This document shows, one piece after another, positions 11,601 through 21,767 of a stretch of 32,500 nucleotides of DNA (position 1 is its first letter; every line of letters begins with the position of its first letter). Below the pieces are notes generated by a model. It was not told where the DNA came from, ran no database searches, and was given only the letters and a program-made list of their open reading frames with translations. This stretch comes from Stramonita haemastoma (taxonomy: Eukaryota; Mollusca; Gastropoda; Neogastropoda; Muricidae): the NCBI GenBank assembly GCA_030674155.1, contig CM060328.1, forward strand, positions 37,553,067 to 37,585,566, in the 5' to 3' direction. A program made the position numbers and the translations under genes.

Positions 11601-12167
11601 TGTGGTCAAGTGGATCAGGATACTGCGAAGTAGCCCATGGGTTATTGCACTCTGATGTCCATTACCAGCTTTTCTAAACTTTTTCAAATATCCTTGTCTC
11701 AGCATCAGATCAGTTTCCAAGGCAACCAAGTCACAGACGAGGGGGGACATCTTAGCTGTTAACTCGTCCAGAAGTGATGAATCAACAGATTCGCCGTAGA
11801 TGTCTGGTAAACCAGGTAACAAGTGGGTTTTCGTGACGTACGTTTTGAAATCTAGAGTACCTGGTCGAGCATCCTTTACTTTCATCACCAGCTGTCTTCT
11901 CTCCTGTTGGCAAAGAGCTGCGATCCTTTTTCGCACATCAGGAATCGCCAAGTTGTCTTCTTGGTGTTTGTGCCACAACCATGCATAGCTTTTTTCCATC
12001 GCACCCCATCTCCCAGGAGGATATTTTGGCTTAATAGGCGGGTACAGTGATCCTGTTTCTTCATTGCTACTATAATTTGCAACGTCTGTTGAGACTTGAC
12101 GGTTGCATCGAACTTGTACACATCCCAATGACCTCCTGATTCCCACACACCGCACGGTCGCAGCCAT
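7224..12167 (-). CDS. MRPS30: Mitochondrial ribosomal protein mL65 (MRPS30/PDCD9), four exons
   Basis: Exons on the minus strand are 11391-12167, 10298-10409, 8392-8559 and 7224-7600 (777+112+168+377 nt). All junctions are GT-AG and phases agree, giving 477 residues, slightly longer than the roughly 440 of vertebrate orthologues. mL65 is a metazoan mitoribosome protein, formerly named mS30, that sits in the large subunit beside its paralogue mL37. The N-terminus (MAATVRCVGIRRSLGCVQVR) is rich in Arg and lacks acidic residues for 27 positions, as in a mitochondrial presequence. Recognised family stretches are YPPIKPKYPP (42-51), LLPGLPDIY (116-124), HVWGDPCEFG across the exon 2/3 junction, and LTYPLTTQTILTDGQ in exon 4. 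The C-terminus ends in an acidic tail (EEEKEF, EVVEVVEEELYEVE). The start is the first ATG of a long open exon, with a stop-rich region upstream. MED27 lies upstream on the same strand, 3.1 kb away. Confidence 0.93.
7601..8391. other. MRPS30 intron 3, with SINE
   Basis: Minus-strand donor GTCAGC just below 8392 and acceptor GTCGCAG at 7601. Most of the intron is the SINE at 7768-8035 and AT-rich sequence. Confidence 0.8.
7768..8035 (+). mobile_element. tRNA-derived SINE, antisense within MRPS30 intron
   Basis: The head GGTGGCGAGACAGTTAAG resembles a tRNA 5' half and GGTTTGGGGTTTGATTC resembles a B box. The body (GATGAGACTAC, then ACATCTTGCACACATGTTAA, then GCATTTCGTGCTGGTAGGA) matches the bodies of the elements near 12300, 14430, 16560 and 30600. 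Confidence 0.65.
8572..8652. repeat. (CA)n microsatellite, intronic
   Basis: Begins 13 bp outside MRPS30 exon 3 on its acceptor side. On the MRPS30 sense strand it is (GT)n, ending just before the TTTTCAG acceptor. Confidence 0.95.
8653..10297. other. MRPS30 intron 2, AT-rich, no other gene
   Basis: Low-GC unique sequence. A GGATCAGGTCTAGGGGGCA block near 9240 and a poly-T run near 9380 may be remnants of repeats. No open frame has recognisable content. Confidence 0.7.
10410..11390. other. MRPS30 intron 1, AT-rich
   Basis: Minus-strand donor GAG|GTAAAT at 11390 and a poly-pyrimidine acceptor ending at 10410. The open frame of exon 1 runs on into this intron to 11238, but the family homology stops at the donor and resumes in exon 2. 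Confidence 0.8.
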
Positions 12168-12284
12168 CTTGGAGACAACTCTAAAAGAATGTTTTAATGT
12201 TATGACGTAGTAGCGTCCCCTGACACTAGGCCTATAGTGCGTGACAGGAGATTTTTTAAAATGTATTTATTATTTTATTTTCAT

Positions 12285-12620
12285 TCTTTTATATCGAGGA
12301 TAATGGAATAAGCACTCTTGTGCTTTTTTTTCCGTCCAGTCCCCATGTGTATGCAGTTTTGTAAATTTTGTCATCAGTTCCCATCGGCACACAATGGCCT
12401 ACTCTTACGAAATGCGGAACAGGATTTAACATGAGCGCAAGATGTTCTGCGTGCGTTCGCACATGGGGCCTCGGTTTACAGTCTCATCCGAAAGGCTTTT
12501 GGGGAGAGTAGAGTCAGCACTGATGTTAACTCCTGGGGGAAAATCCCCTTGACAGGGAATCAAACTCGGGTGGTCAAATTGCAAGCGCAATGTTCTGACC
12601 ATTAGGCTATCCCATCCCCA
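12285..12620 (-). mobile_element. tRNA-derived SINE, full-length-like, reversed
   Basis: Read on the minus strand: head GGGATGGGATAGCCTAATGG with an A-box-like segment (about 12615 downward), B-box-like GAGTTTGATTCCC (12555-12570), then a body with TTAACATCAGTGCTGACTC and AACATCTTGCGCTCATGTTA, ending in GTGCTTATTCCATTATCC near 12300. The A-box to B-box distance fits a Pol III promoter. Same family as 14425, 16545 and 30575. Confidence 0.75.
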
Positions 12621-12644
12621 GCCTAACATTATCTATTTATCCCC

Positions 12645-13020
12645 TAGTCGGGGGACCTTGGGGGTACGCCCAAAGACTTGATTACCAGTTCCCCCCATTC
12701 CTCTCTCTGTTCTGCCTTTCTCAGGGTTTTGTTGAGTTCTAGGCCTGTTCATTCGCTGATGTCCTCCCATCTCTTTTTTGGTCTGCCTCTTTTTTTCCCT
12801 CTTTGGACAGTGCCTTACAGTATTGTTTTTGCAAGTCTTTGATCATGTGACATGCCCATACCATTTGAGTTTAGGCTTCTTTGCGATTGTTAGATGGTTT
12901 TTTCGTTGGGCCCAGTGGTTTAATGGATTCTGTTATGCACGTCTTCATTGTTTATGTGGTCTCTGTAGGGGATGCCAAGGAGTCTTCGGGAGCATCTTGT
13001 CTCTATGGCATAGAATTTAT
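12645..13020 (-). mobile_element. Decayed LINE 3' end
   Basis: The minus strand encodes, in broken frames, RRLLGIPYRDH, then LKWYGHVT, then KKRWED and WGELVIKSLGVPP. This ordered set is the hallmark C-terminal region of animal endonuclease/reverse-transcriptase LINEs. Stops and frameshifts break it, so it is inactive. It shares the WxELV...GVP tail with the stub at 343-463. Only the last 370 bp or so is present, consistent with 5' truncation. Confidence 0.75.
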
Positions 13021-13534
13021 AACAGGCAAATTTACCTCTGTGTGTGTGTGCGTGTGTGACTAAGCTGTCCCAGTTGTGGGTCACTTCCCTGTGCATGTGT
13101 GCCAGATCTTGTTGCAGGTACTATTAGGTCATTGGTTAATAGCTCTCCACCACATTGTAAGAAGTCTGAAGGGATTTTGTCAATGCCTGCAATCTTGCCA
13201 TTTTTCTGATTTTAATGATATGAATGTTACAGACATACTCGGGACTGGATCTGATAATAATCCCATAGAATACAAGGCATACCTTTAATCTAAATGAAAA
13301 CTTTTCATTACTTTCCTGTACATGTATAATATGAATCAAAGGATAAAACTTCATGAAGGAATATCTTTGGATAAATCTTTTTTACCAACTGGCACTTAGA
13401 TACCGCTTTCCCTCCCTCTCATGTGTGTGTGTTTGCGCATGTTAAAAACAGTAGGTATAGCAAGAGAGGGTACATGCTTTGTTTTATTAATACTGGGTTG
13501 GGTTTTTTTCATGTATATGTTCAGTCACACATGT

Positions 13535-13598
<64 letters not shown>

Positions 13599-13939
13599 TG
13601 ATAAATATGATAGATTATCTTTTGTGAGACAATTTATTTTCAATTTGACATGAACACAAACCAAATTCAGTGGATACAGAGCATGCACATTCACACACAT
13701 ACACACAAACATGCACAACCCCACGTAAACACAAAAGACAAATAGATACATTAATGTACAAAACAAATGAAGGCATTGCTACACAAGGCGAAACATAGAT
13801 CTATGAACTTAATGAAACACAAATGAAATAGACATTTTCATAATGAATGCAAATCCAGCATGCCTACCACACCACATGTTAATTCATATATATTGCATTT
13901 CTTACTAGTCTTGACAACTCTCCTTTGAACTCTTTTAAT

Positions 13940-14005
<66 letters not shown>

Positions 14006-14227
14006 CTCAAATCAGAAAAAAAATTATTTGGTGTGGCAGGTCATAGCTATGGAAATATTACAAGTCTCTTCACCTGAACTTCTTGCTATGTAAACATGTT
14101 CTCTTTTATCTTGCTTTGAACCAGTTGTGACCAAACTTAATTTAGTAGACTCAAGAAATACTTTCTAAAAAAACTGTTTAGCATACATTCACTTCTAGTA
14201 ATTATGAATTTTTCTTCATGAAATTTG
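13021..14227. repeat. Gene-free stretch with two (CA)n arrays
   Basis: CA arrays at 13541-13597 and 13942-14002 lie in AT-rich sequence with no recognisable gene. Relative to MRPS30 and MED27 (both minus strand) they read as GT. Confidence 0.8.
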
Positions 14228-14392
14228 AGGTAGTATTCTTGGGTAGGGTGTGTTGCCACAAGTGCAGCATCACCCTTTTCTTCTCTCTCCTGATAGCCAG
14301 TGTGTTTACTTCTGCATGAGTGGCTTTTCTCCAACAGAATCTTGCAAAGGACAAATTTCTTCATGACATAGGTTCTTTCATATGCACCTTTT
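14228..14392 (+). repeat. Dispersed repeat, copy 2 (first copy at 5705-5876)
   Basis: It shares GTGTTGCCACAAG, then GCAGC.TCACCC, GAGTGGCTTTTCTCCAACAG and GGTTCTTTCATATGC in the same order with the first copy. No coding capacity. Confidence 0.75.
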
Positions 14393-14424
14393 CCCCCTAT
14401 TTTTTATTTATTCATTTTTATATA

Positions 14425-14705
14425 TTAAGGATAATGGGATAAATACTCATGTGCTTTCTTACATCCAGTCCCCGTGTGTATGGAATTTTTGTAAATGGCG
14501 TCATCTGTTCCCACGGACACACAACAGCCTACTCTTCCAAACAGCGGAATAGGTTTTAACATGTGCGCAAGATGTTCTGCATGTGTTCACACAAGGGACC
14601 TCGGTTTATAGTCTCATCCTCATGACTTTTTGGGGATAGTGGAGTCGGCACTGATGTTAACTCAAAGAAAAATCCTCTTGAACGAGATTCGAACCCGGGT
14701 CAGCA
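14425..14705 (-). mobile_element. tRNA-derived SINE, reversed, head truncated
   Basis: Same body as the element at 12285: GGATAATGGGATAAATACTC, CCAGTCCCCGTGTGTATGG, AAGATGTTCTGCATGTG, and GGCACTGATGTTAACTC. It has a clear B box (minus strand GGGTTCGAATCTCG, about 14685-14698). The tRNA-like 5' head beyond 14705 is missing or replaced. Confidence 0.75.
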
Positions 14706-14944
14706 GATCAATTAATGTGTGTATCACATGGGACATAAGATTTTTTTAAATGTCATCAAAGAGACTAGAAGCCCAGACTGCCATACATGAGTGGGAGAAA
14801 AGTAAACCTGTAACTGTTCACTTTATAGACAAGTGTGTTATCCCCATATGACAACCATTCCTTTCAAGTTGTCTGTTAAAGTCAATATTGAGTCTTGAAC
14901 CTGAAGACCTAAGGCATGTACCTATATCAGGAACTACTGAAGTG

Positions 14945-15135
14945 AGACACCTGTTCACCTGTTGGCAACATCAACACCTGTTGCAAACATCAACACCTGT
15001 TCACTTGTGTAGCAACATCAACACATGTTCACCTGTTGGCAACATCAATACCTGTTGCAAACATCAACACCTGTTGGCAACATCAGCACCTGTTCACTAT
15101 CAACACCTGTTCACTTGTGTGGCAACATCATTCTT
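14945..15135. repeat. Minisatellite with variable-length units ending in ATCA
   Basis: Eight or so units of 17-28 bp built from ACACCTGTT, optional CACCTGTT or CACTTGTGT, then (GGC/GCA)AACATCA. Unit lengths run about 27, 19, 28, 27, 19, 19, 17, 28, hinting at a higher-order 27-19 period. It lies 130-320 bp past the MED27 stop, so it may be transcribed as 3'UTR. Confidence 0.8.
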
Positions 15136-15261
15136 GAATGGTAGCTGCTGATGCATGCCCCATCAGTCCCTTCTATCTTCAGTCTTGAAATTAAACGTGC
15201 CTAGGACATTAAAAAAAAGAAAAGAAAGAGCAAAGCACGAGGAGCAGCAGAGCAGACGATG

Positions 15262-18200
15262 TCACTGCCTGCATCCGTCATGGAAGGGCTCTCGGGTACG
15301 GAAGTCTCTCCAAGTAGGAGGCATTGCGTTCTGCAGGAACTTGCCACACTTGGTGCACGGGGCAGAGAACAAGTTGGAATATCCTTGCAGCCACAACTGA
15401 AACATACATGCCCCAAAAGTGTTAGACATTTTATCCTCTGTTTTTTTTTAAGTACTAAGAGAGGGAGAGAGGATGTGGTAGTTTTTAAGGAAAATGTTTT
15501 CATGAGTTCAACACATATTTCAACATTCAAAATAAGATAATGAGTTCATCATATATTTCAACATTCAAGACAGAGAAGTAGTAAATATATCTTATCTTCA
15601 TTTTTATTAGTTCCTTGAATTGCAGGGTACCATACCTTTTTTTGACATTTGACCTCTTCTTCACTACAAACATATTCATCCAACATATGAATTCATTCTA
15701 CATAACCCTTTTCTGTCATTGCTGAACACACCCCTGAAGATTTTTTGAGCACTTCTACAGATACACAACCCATCCTGCTAATCAGTACCATATCATACCA
15801 TACCATATTTATAGCCCTATCGGCCATGAAAGCCATACCCAGGCTGTCACCTCATTCAGTTTCAGTGGCTCAAGTAACTTTCAACTTCAGGTTCAAAACC
15901 AACACCTAATATCTGAAAACATCTAACACTGTCCACCTAAAAAAAACAACCTAATATAAATATGATTATTTCAATATACTGTTCACATGACTGATTTTCA
16001 AAAAACAGGTGTAAAGATGTGATAAAAAACCGAAAAATAATGAAAAATCAAACATATCAGGTTAAGTCCACATGTAGCTTGAAAGTGGACACGACTTACA
16101 GTGAAGGAGCGGAGGCCGATTTCTGGCATGGTGGGGGCATAGTAGTGCAGCATGGCGGCAGCAGCATGGTCTGAAATCTGGTGAAGGACACATCACATTG
16201 CAACATCAGTATCACCTCAGTAAGACAAGAGTGAAGAAGGCGCAATAGCTCAATAGACTGCAGTATATATACACAATGAAATTTATTTCTACAAAATTTG
16301 GAAGAATAATCATGTAAATAATACAATAAAAAAAAAAAAAAATTGTGCTTAATTTCCAGCATCAGCCTGAAGGGTTGTTAACTTCACATTTACTTTACAC
16401 AAATACATGGAATGGTGCTTGAATTTTAGAACCACCATATACATACATGGACAGTTCCAAGGCCCTCCTGATATGATGCTTAGAGACAACAACTACAATA
16501 TGTATACTAAATTGAAAAAAAAAAAATCCCAGTAGTACTGACTCCTCAGTATACTGACTCCACTTCCCTGAAAGTCTTTCCGATAAAACAATAAACTGAA
16601 GCCCCACGTGCTAACACATGCAGAACATCTTGTGCACAAGTTAAAGCCTGCTTTGCCTTTTAGAAGAGTAGGCCATTTGTGCTGATAAGAATAGCTGACA
16701 AAAACTAGATATAAAAAAAGCATATGCCATGTCATGTTTTTACATCATCCCTGAAGTTGGAATGAAGCTACTTTAATTAAGGGTGGGCAAAAGTGGTCGC
16801 ATATATATATGAAAAAATGTCACCATTGGGGAGTCTAATCTTGGAGCTTAAGCCAAGAAATGAAAATAATCTATTGTGGCAAAGCCAGATTAAGACTGAT
16901 ATGTAATACTTCATATTTTCAGTATTTCTTACTACACAGCTGAATAAATCAAGTCAACGAAAAGTCTTGCTGCATCAGTATGTTTAACAACTTCTTCAGC
17001 TTCCATCTTTGTATAATCATAGATCTACATGTATTCACTTAAAAGTAAAATGTTACTTTTGCTTGCTGTAAACGTGTGCCTGTGTTTGTGAGAATGATAT
17101 GTCATTGAAGATGATACTGTTGCTGTTGTTTTGCCATATTGTTGTTTCTATTCAATATTTTTAAACACGATACTCAAATCGTATAAACCTGATACACAAC
17201 ATGACTGGCAGTACATGATCAAAGCTTACCTTCAAAAACACTTCATATCTGGATTTTGCCCACAGATCCACCTGCAAAATCAACAAGCATAATAGAAGTG
17301 ACAGGAAAACACCCTTAAATGATTCACTGGCTCATGTATTCTTTGCCATTAAGGACTAAAAAAAATTATACCTCTTAGTTATGAAAAGGGCGCCTTCAAG
17401 TAACTCATAAATTCTATACCATTCTAGAATTAATGGAAAATGTATTGAATGCACCAATAATTCATTTCAGCTGATACTGACAACTTCAAGTCTGTATTTC
17501 CGACTGAAATGTTGATTATATATTTAGAGGCCCAATTCCTCCATCCTCAAGTTCAGTTAAAAAAACAAAACAACAACACAACAAAACAGCAAACTGAAAC
17601 ATTTAACAATTATCAGTGTTCACTGCTTTCACAAGCAGTTTATGCAAATGGAGTCTTGTATAATCTGGGATTTTATGTGATAAAATTGCATCCAGAAATG
17701 TCTGGATAGCACTTTTGCTTTGTCTGGCATGATCTTAGTTACTGTTATAGTTAACATTGTTTTGAGGATCTTTTTGTTTGTTTATATATCCAACTAACTG
17801 TAAGAATAGAAAAAAAATCCTTCTGAATATGTCATTTGTTTTTCAAACTATTTTCTGTTTATCTACTCCACTCACTCACACTATAAAGGTTACAAAAAAG
17901 AAGACAGAAAACAAATGCCCATCTCTTCACCTTTCCATCTGCTGTGGTGAACTCTTCGTTAAAACCTTTGACCTTCACCCACTCAATCACCAGACCTCGA
18001 AGCACTATTTGAGCTTTCAGCACCCGGCCCAGAACAATCTGAAAACATAACAACATGAACTACAATGAGTCATATCTGTTGAGCAAAAAATTTGCATGAG
18101 CAACTCACTGTGCTGTACTTGCACCTTTTTCTCCAGCAAATAAACAACACAAGGACAACATGCATACAAAAACATACTCACATACAGATAAAAACATTTC

Positions 18201-19004
18201 CTATCTCCCTTCCATCACCAACAGAATATCCCAAGCTTGTTGAAATATTAGTAACCATTTCTCATTTAGTCCAGAACATGATGACGCTTCTTTAGTGGTT
18301 TAAAAGTACTGCACTGAAATAGTGAAAGAGGCAGGGCCTGCAATGGCAAAACTCTTTTCTGGAAAGAAAAAACAGTTCAAGCTTCAGGCATGAAAATCAC
18401 CCGTGGCTGCAAATACTAGATATTACAAAAAGATACAATCTGAAAATATGAACAAAAAAGGAAATTCACCTCATTGCAAAGTGTACTGGAGGATGTACTG
18501 TTCATTATTTTGTTTTATATTTGTATAAATTTTCTTGGTGTACAATTCTAGAATCCTGTATTGGGAATTGAACTCCATTACAATGGTACAGGAAATCACC
18601 AAAACATATAGAAAAAAACCCACTTACATGCATGACGGCACAGCTTCCCAAAGGCCGTGACAAAGTGATACGCATGTTTGAATGTTGTCGATCCACTGTG
18701 GCCACCATCTGATCGACAAGACTGCTGCACATAATCAACGCATACATCAAGGAACAATAACAATGATGATAATAATAATAGATGCATTATTACTATCATA
18801 AAAAAATGATATAAAACAATGATGATGTGACACAACAATTACGACTTCTGCTGCCAACAACAGTAACAACAACAAAAAAAGCACTATTACTTCTAATGGC
18901 AAAACCAAAATTGCTATACTCGTTACTCCTAGTGCTACCACAATGATCTGTGAAATCAACTTATGTGCTACAGTATGCATTCTCTCTCTCTCTTCTCTCT
19001 CTCT

Positions 19005-19067
<63 letters not shown>

Positions 19068-19185
19068 CACACACACACACACACACACACCACCACACAT
19101 ACACACACACAGGGATAGAACAGATGACATTAGCAAAAACTGCATATACACAGTATCCTTGGTATAAAGGAATAAATCAATCAAT

Positions 19186-19240
<55 letters not shown>

Positions 19241-20636
19241 CATAACACAATACAGCACAGCACAGCACAACACAACACAACACAACACAATACAAAGGGA
19301 ACAAAAATTCACAACCAAGCCAAAAACGTACGTCTGAGGCACCATGCTGGCAGTGCTTGATGGTCGCTTTGCCCGCTTTCCCCTGCCACTATGTTCTGGT
19401 GGGGAGTTCTCTTCAGAGGGTTTTGACTCAGAATGTTGGCTGACCATGCTGCGTATTCATGCATCTGTCATGGAATAAAGATAACATCATGTACAGTATG
19501 AAAACACAAGGCGTTATATGTCTAAGACTGCACATGATAAATACCAATTAACCATGTACTATATTACATTGTATGTATAATACATTTTATTATCAATCTG
19601 CAAAAGCCTACAAAACAGTGCAAACACTGTAATTTCTGTAAAAAAAAAAAGTAAATCTTGTCCTGGTACTATTTTAACAATAAGAAGGCTGAAGTAAAAA
19701 TTGCACTTGTCACAGCGAATGAATAAATGCTAGTATTCACTGCTACTCTTGAAGTTGAAAAAAGAAAAGTTATTTTCTATTTCAGTGCTAATTTAAAGCC
19801 ATATATATATATTTTAAAGTGTATCAATGAATTAGTAGACTCAAATCCAACTGAAATTTTATTTTGTTGAGTGTAATTTAATGCAATGTATCACAGTTAA
19901 AAAAAAAAGTTAAGTCTGTCCAGCCTAAGGCTCATCATGCGTGCTTATCCTTTGTGCGCTAAGCGACGAGATCATAGACCCCCTGGATAGGACGCAGTCA
20001 GCAGTAACCCCAACACAATGGTACCATTTACACTGGTGGGTAGAATAGCCTAAGTTGTTTTCAGGCACAACGCAGCGAAGTGATCGAACCCGCACCTTTA
20101 GATTAGGTCCAACGCCTAACATCGATACGCGCGGCTCTTATCACATGTACTGGTCAGCAATTACTACTACTGTACTACTACTAGGTTACTGTGAAACCAA
20201 AACCTCATTTTTCATTGGTACCAGTCCATCTTTGTCCTCTACATGGATTGAAAGCCTGAAACAAGATCTTTTCTATAAAAGTAAGACCAAAGCCTTACCA
20301 TCAATCTGCTTTCACTTCACTCAGTGGTTTCACTGTTGTCTTCTTACCCATATTTTCTTTAATCTTCGTGACATATTTGTCATGAGTTATAAAATAGTCA
20401 ACATGTATCAGCTTTTCAAAAAAATTGTACTTTATTTTTTTTTTAAACAGACCTTGTTTGCACGTTTGTAGGACAGGTTGACCTGGGAGTACAGAGGGGT
20501 TCTGTCCAGGATGGGGTCCAGGCTGACATAGTCACAGTTGGCGGAGGGAGATATGGGCACCACGCTCTGACCTATTTTCTCCAGTTCACTATGGACAAAA
20601 AAACTTGACTTATGAGTAAAAATAAAATAAAATTTA

Positions 20637-20693
<57 letters not shown>

Positions 20694-20734
20694 GTTTCTT
20701 TCTCTGTCTGCCTGTCTGTAAGTCTGTCTGTCTG

Positions 20735-20799
<65 letters not shown>

Positions 20800-21767
20800 A
20801 GTGCTTATTCCATTATCCTCGATACAACAGAATAAATAAATGAAATAAAAAATAACTAAATAAATAAACACACACACACATACACACACCACTTAAGTAG
20901 GACCTATGATATGAAGCAAATAAACAAAAACCTACAGACCAGCCACCAGTTAGTGCCTTGGATTTCAGACTGGAAGGTTGGGGGTTCGAATCCCATAAGA
21001 GTCAGAGCCTGGATTTTTCGGACTCCAGCCAGCTCTTTCCCAGAAGTGAGTGTGCTGTGGGCTCAGTGGGAAGACTAGGAGTAGCTGTAGGACCACACAG
21101 TCCAGCTTCATCTACTTTACGGATGCTGTGTTACTACACTTGACCAACAGTCAACACTGCAGGTGTCTCAAATCTCTCGTGTCGGGTGACACCGGATATT
21201 CATGACAGTAAGTGTAGAGCACAACCCTGTTACTTTGTTAGTTCTCAAAGCATATATATATATGTAACAAAGATCATACATTTTACACCACATCTGATCG
21301 ATGCCACGGTCTCCTTTTTTCTTGACGAGTACGGAGTAGGCCTAGTAATAGTAGTGTACTATTATTAGTATTAAGTCTTACCGTTGGATGAGCCAATAAA
21401 TGGACGATCATCTTTCTAATTTGTACAAAATTTTGACAGTAGTTCCTTGGTCATGTATTCAGAATGATAATCGAAGGTTTATGATTTACAACGATTCACA
21501 TTTTACACGTATTAATTACCTGACATCATGCCCGACTACTTCAATGGAGCGTCGAAGCGTTCTCAAAAGCGATTTTTGGCTTTCTTGTGCCGCATAATCC
21601 TGGTTTTCTCCAGAAGATTCTGCAGAATCTCTAAATCCATTACCTACTTCCCGAAATACATGACAAATATGCGTCCTTAGCAACTGCGTAAGTCGAATAG
21701 ACTGATTAATTAACTCAATTTGCTCGGTCGAGGTTTTCACTTTGTTATCCATTGGGCCTTTCTCCAT
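15262..21767 (-). CDS. MED27: Mediator complex subunit 27 (MED27), eight exons, frame broken in exon 3
   Basis: Exons (minus): 21520-21767, 20453-20588, 19332-19464, 18628-18721, 17931-18038, 17230-17271, 16100-16177, 15262-15396. All introns are GT-AG. MED27 is a Mediator tail-module subunit that links transcription factors to RNA polymerase II in the nucleus. Family matches are SLDPILDRTPLYSQ (exon 2), LSQNPLKRT (exon 3), MRITLSRP (exon 4), LGRVLKAQIVLR and VKGFNEEF (exon 5), LWAKSRYEVFLK (exon 6), ISDHAAAAMLHYY (exon 7), and CTKCGKFLQ with PPTWRDFRT (exon 8). C294, C297, H319 and C322 are candidate zinc ligands. Length is about 324 residues against 311 in human. Exon 3 is 133 nt where 134 is needed: its start reads in one frame (to LKRT) and its end (GKRAKRPSSTASMVPQ) in another, the latter joining exon 4 correctly. 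The start MEKGPMDNK at 21767 is preferred; M at 21752 and an upstream in-frame ATG at 21833 are alternatives. Confidence 0.93.
15400..16099. other. MED27 intron 7
   Basis: AT-rich sequence with an ACCATACCATA run near 15795 and a short unidentified block (CCCTATCGGCCATGAAAGCC). No gene seen. Confidence 0.7.
16178..17229. other. MED27 intron 6, with truncated SINE
   Basis: Mostly AT-rich unique sequence, apart from the SINE piece at 16545-16700. Phase-0 splice sites at both ends. Confidence 0.7.
16545..16700 (+). mobile_element. Truncated SINE body
   Basis: GACTCCACTTCCCTGAAAGT, GCAGAACATCTTGTGCACA and AGAGTAGGCCATTTGTGCTG match the body of the element at 30575, in the same order. The tRNA-like head is absent. 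Confidence 0.65.
17272..17930. other. MED27 intron 5
   Basis: AT-rich sequence with no repeat or gene that I recognise. Donor GGAAAG|GTGAAG lies at its upstream (high-coordinate) end. Confidence 0.7.
18039..18627. other. MED27 intron 4
   Basis: AT-rich, no repeat or gene recognised. Strong donor CAT|GTAAGT next to 18628. Confidence 0.7.
18978..19110. repeat. (CT)n-(CA)n compound microsatellite, intronic
   Basis: CT tract at about 18980-19064 followed by CA to 19110, in MED27 intron 3. On the MED27 sense strand these read GT then GA. They create large spurious open frames. Confidence 0.95.
19188..19296. repeat. (CA)n then (CACAA/CAGCA)n microsatellite, intronic
   Basis: CA to about 19240, then pentanucleotide ACACA/AGCAC units to 19296, ending 36 bp from MED27 exon 3. 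Confidence 0.9.
19465..19921. other. Part of MED27 intron 2, no gene
   Basis: AT-rich with a short TATATATATA run near 19803. Nothing else recognised. Confidence 0.7.
19922..20150 (-). mobile_element. tRNA-derived SINE of a second family, reversed
   Basis: On the minus strand: AGCCGCGCGTATCGATGTTA, GGCGTTGGACCTAATC, then B-box GTGCGGGTTCGATCACT (about 20078-20094). The following body contains ACCAGTGTAAATGGTACC and a GGTCTATGATCTCGTC segment. The GTTAGGCGTTGGAC...GGTTCGATC arrangement is a Pol III split promoter. It is not a functional tRNA: no acceptor-stem pairing was found. Confidence 0.6.
20641..20797. repeat. (CT)n-(CTGT)n-(CA)n compound microsatellite, intronic
   Basis: CT at 20641-20691, CTGT units at about 20706-20735, CA at 20736-20797, in MED27 intron 1. 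The flank at 20798-20835 (GAGTGCTTATTCCATTATCC) is the 3' tail of the 12285-type SINE, so the array may have grown beside a SINE remnant. Confidence 0.9.
20940..21175 (+). mobile_element. tRNA-derived SINE of a third type
   Basis: B-box GGGGGTTCGAATCCCAT (20983-20999) lies about 35 bp after an A-box-like GTTAGTGCCTTGGATT. A body of about 180 bp follows without coding capacity. No cloverleaf is evident, so a SINE fits better than a tRNA gene. Confidence 0.6.

Noticed and set aside
14945..15135. CRISPR-like spaced repeats
   Set aside because: Units are contiguous and variable in length without unique spacers, in an animal genome; it is a minisatellite.
18943..19447. Open frames with Thr-His or Ser-Leu repeats and a Cys-Val tail
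   Set aside because: Microsatellite translations in MED27 intron 3. Only the part at 19332-19464 is real, as MED27 exon 3.
20940..21010. Possible tRNA gene with TTCGAATCC
   Set aside because: A and B boxes are present, but no acceptor-stem pairing or convincing cloverleaf was found, and a SINE body follows.
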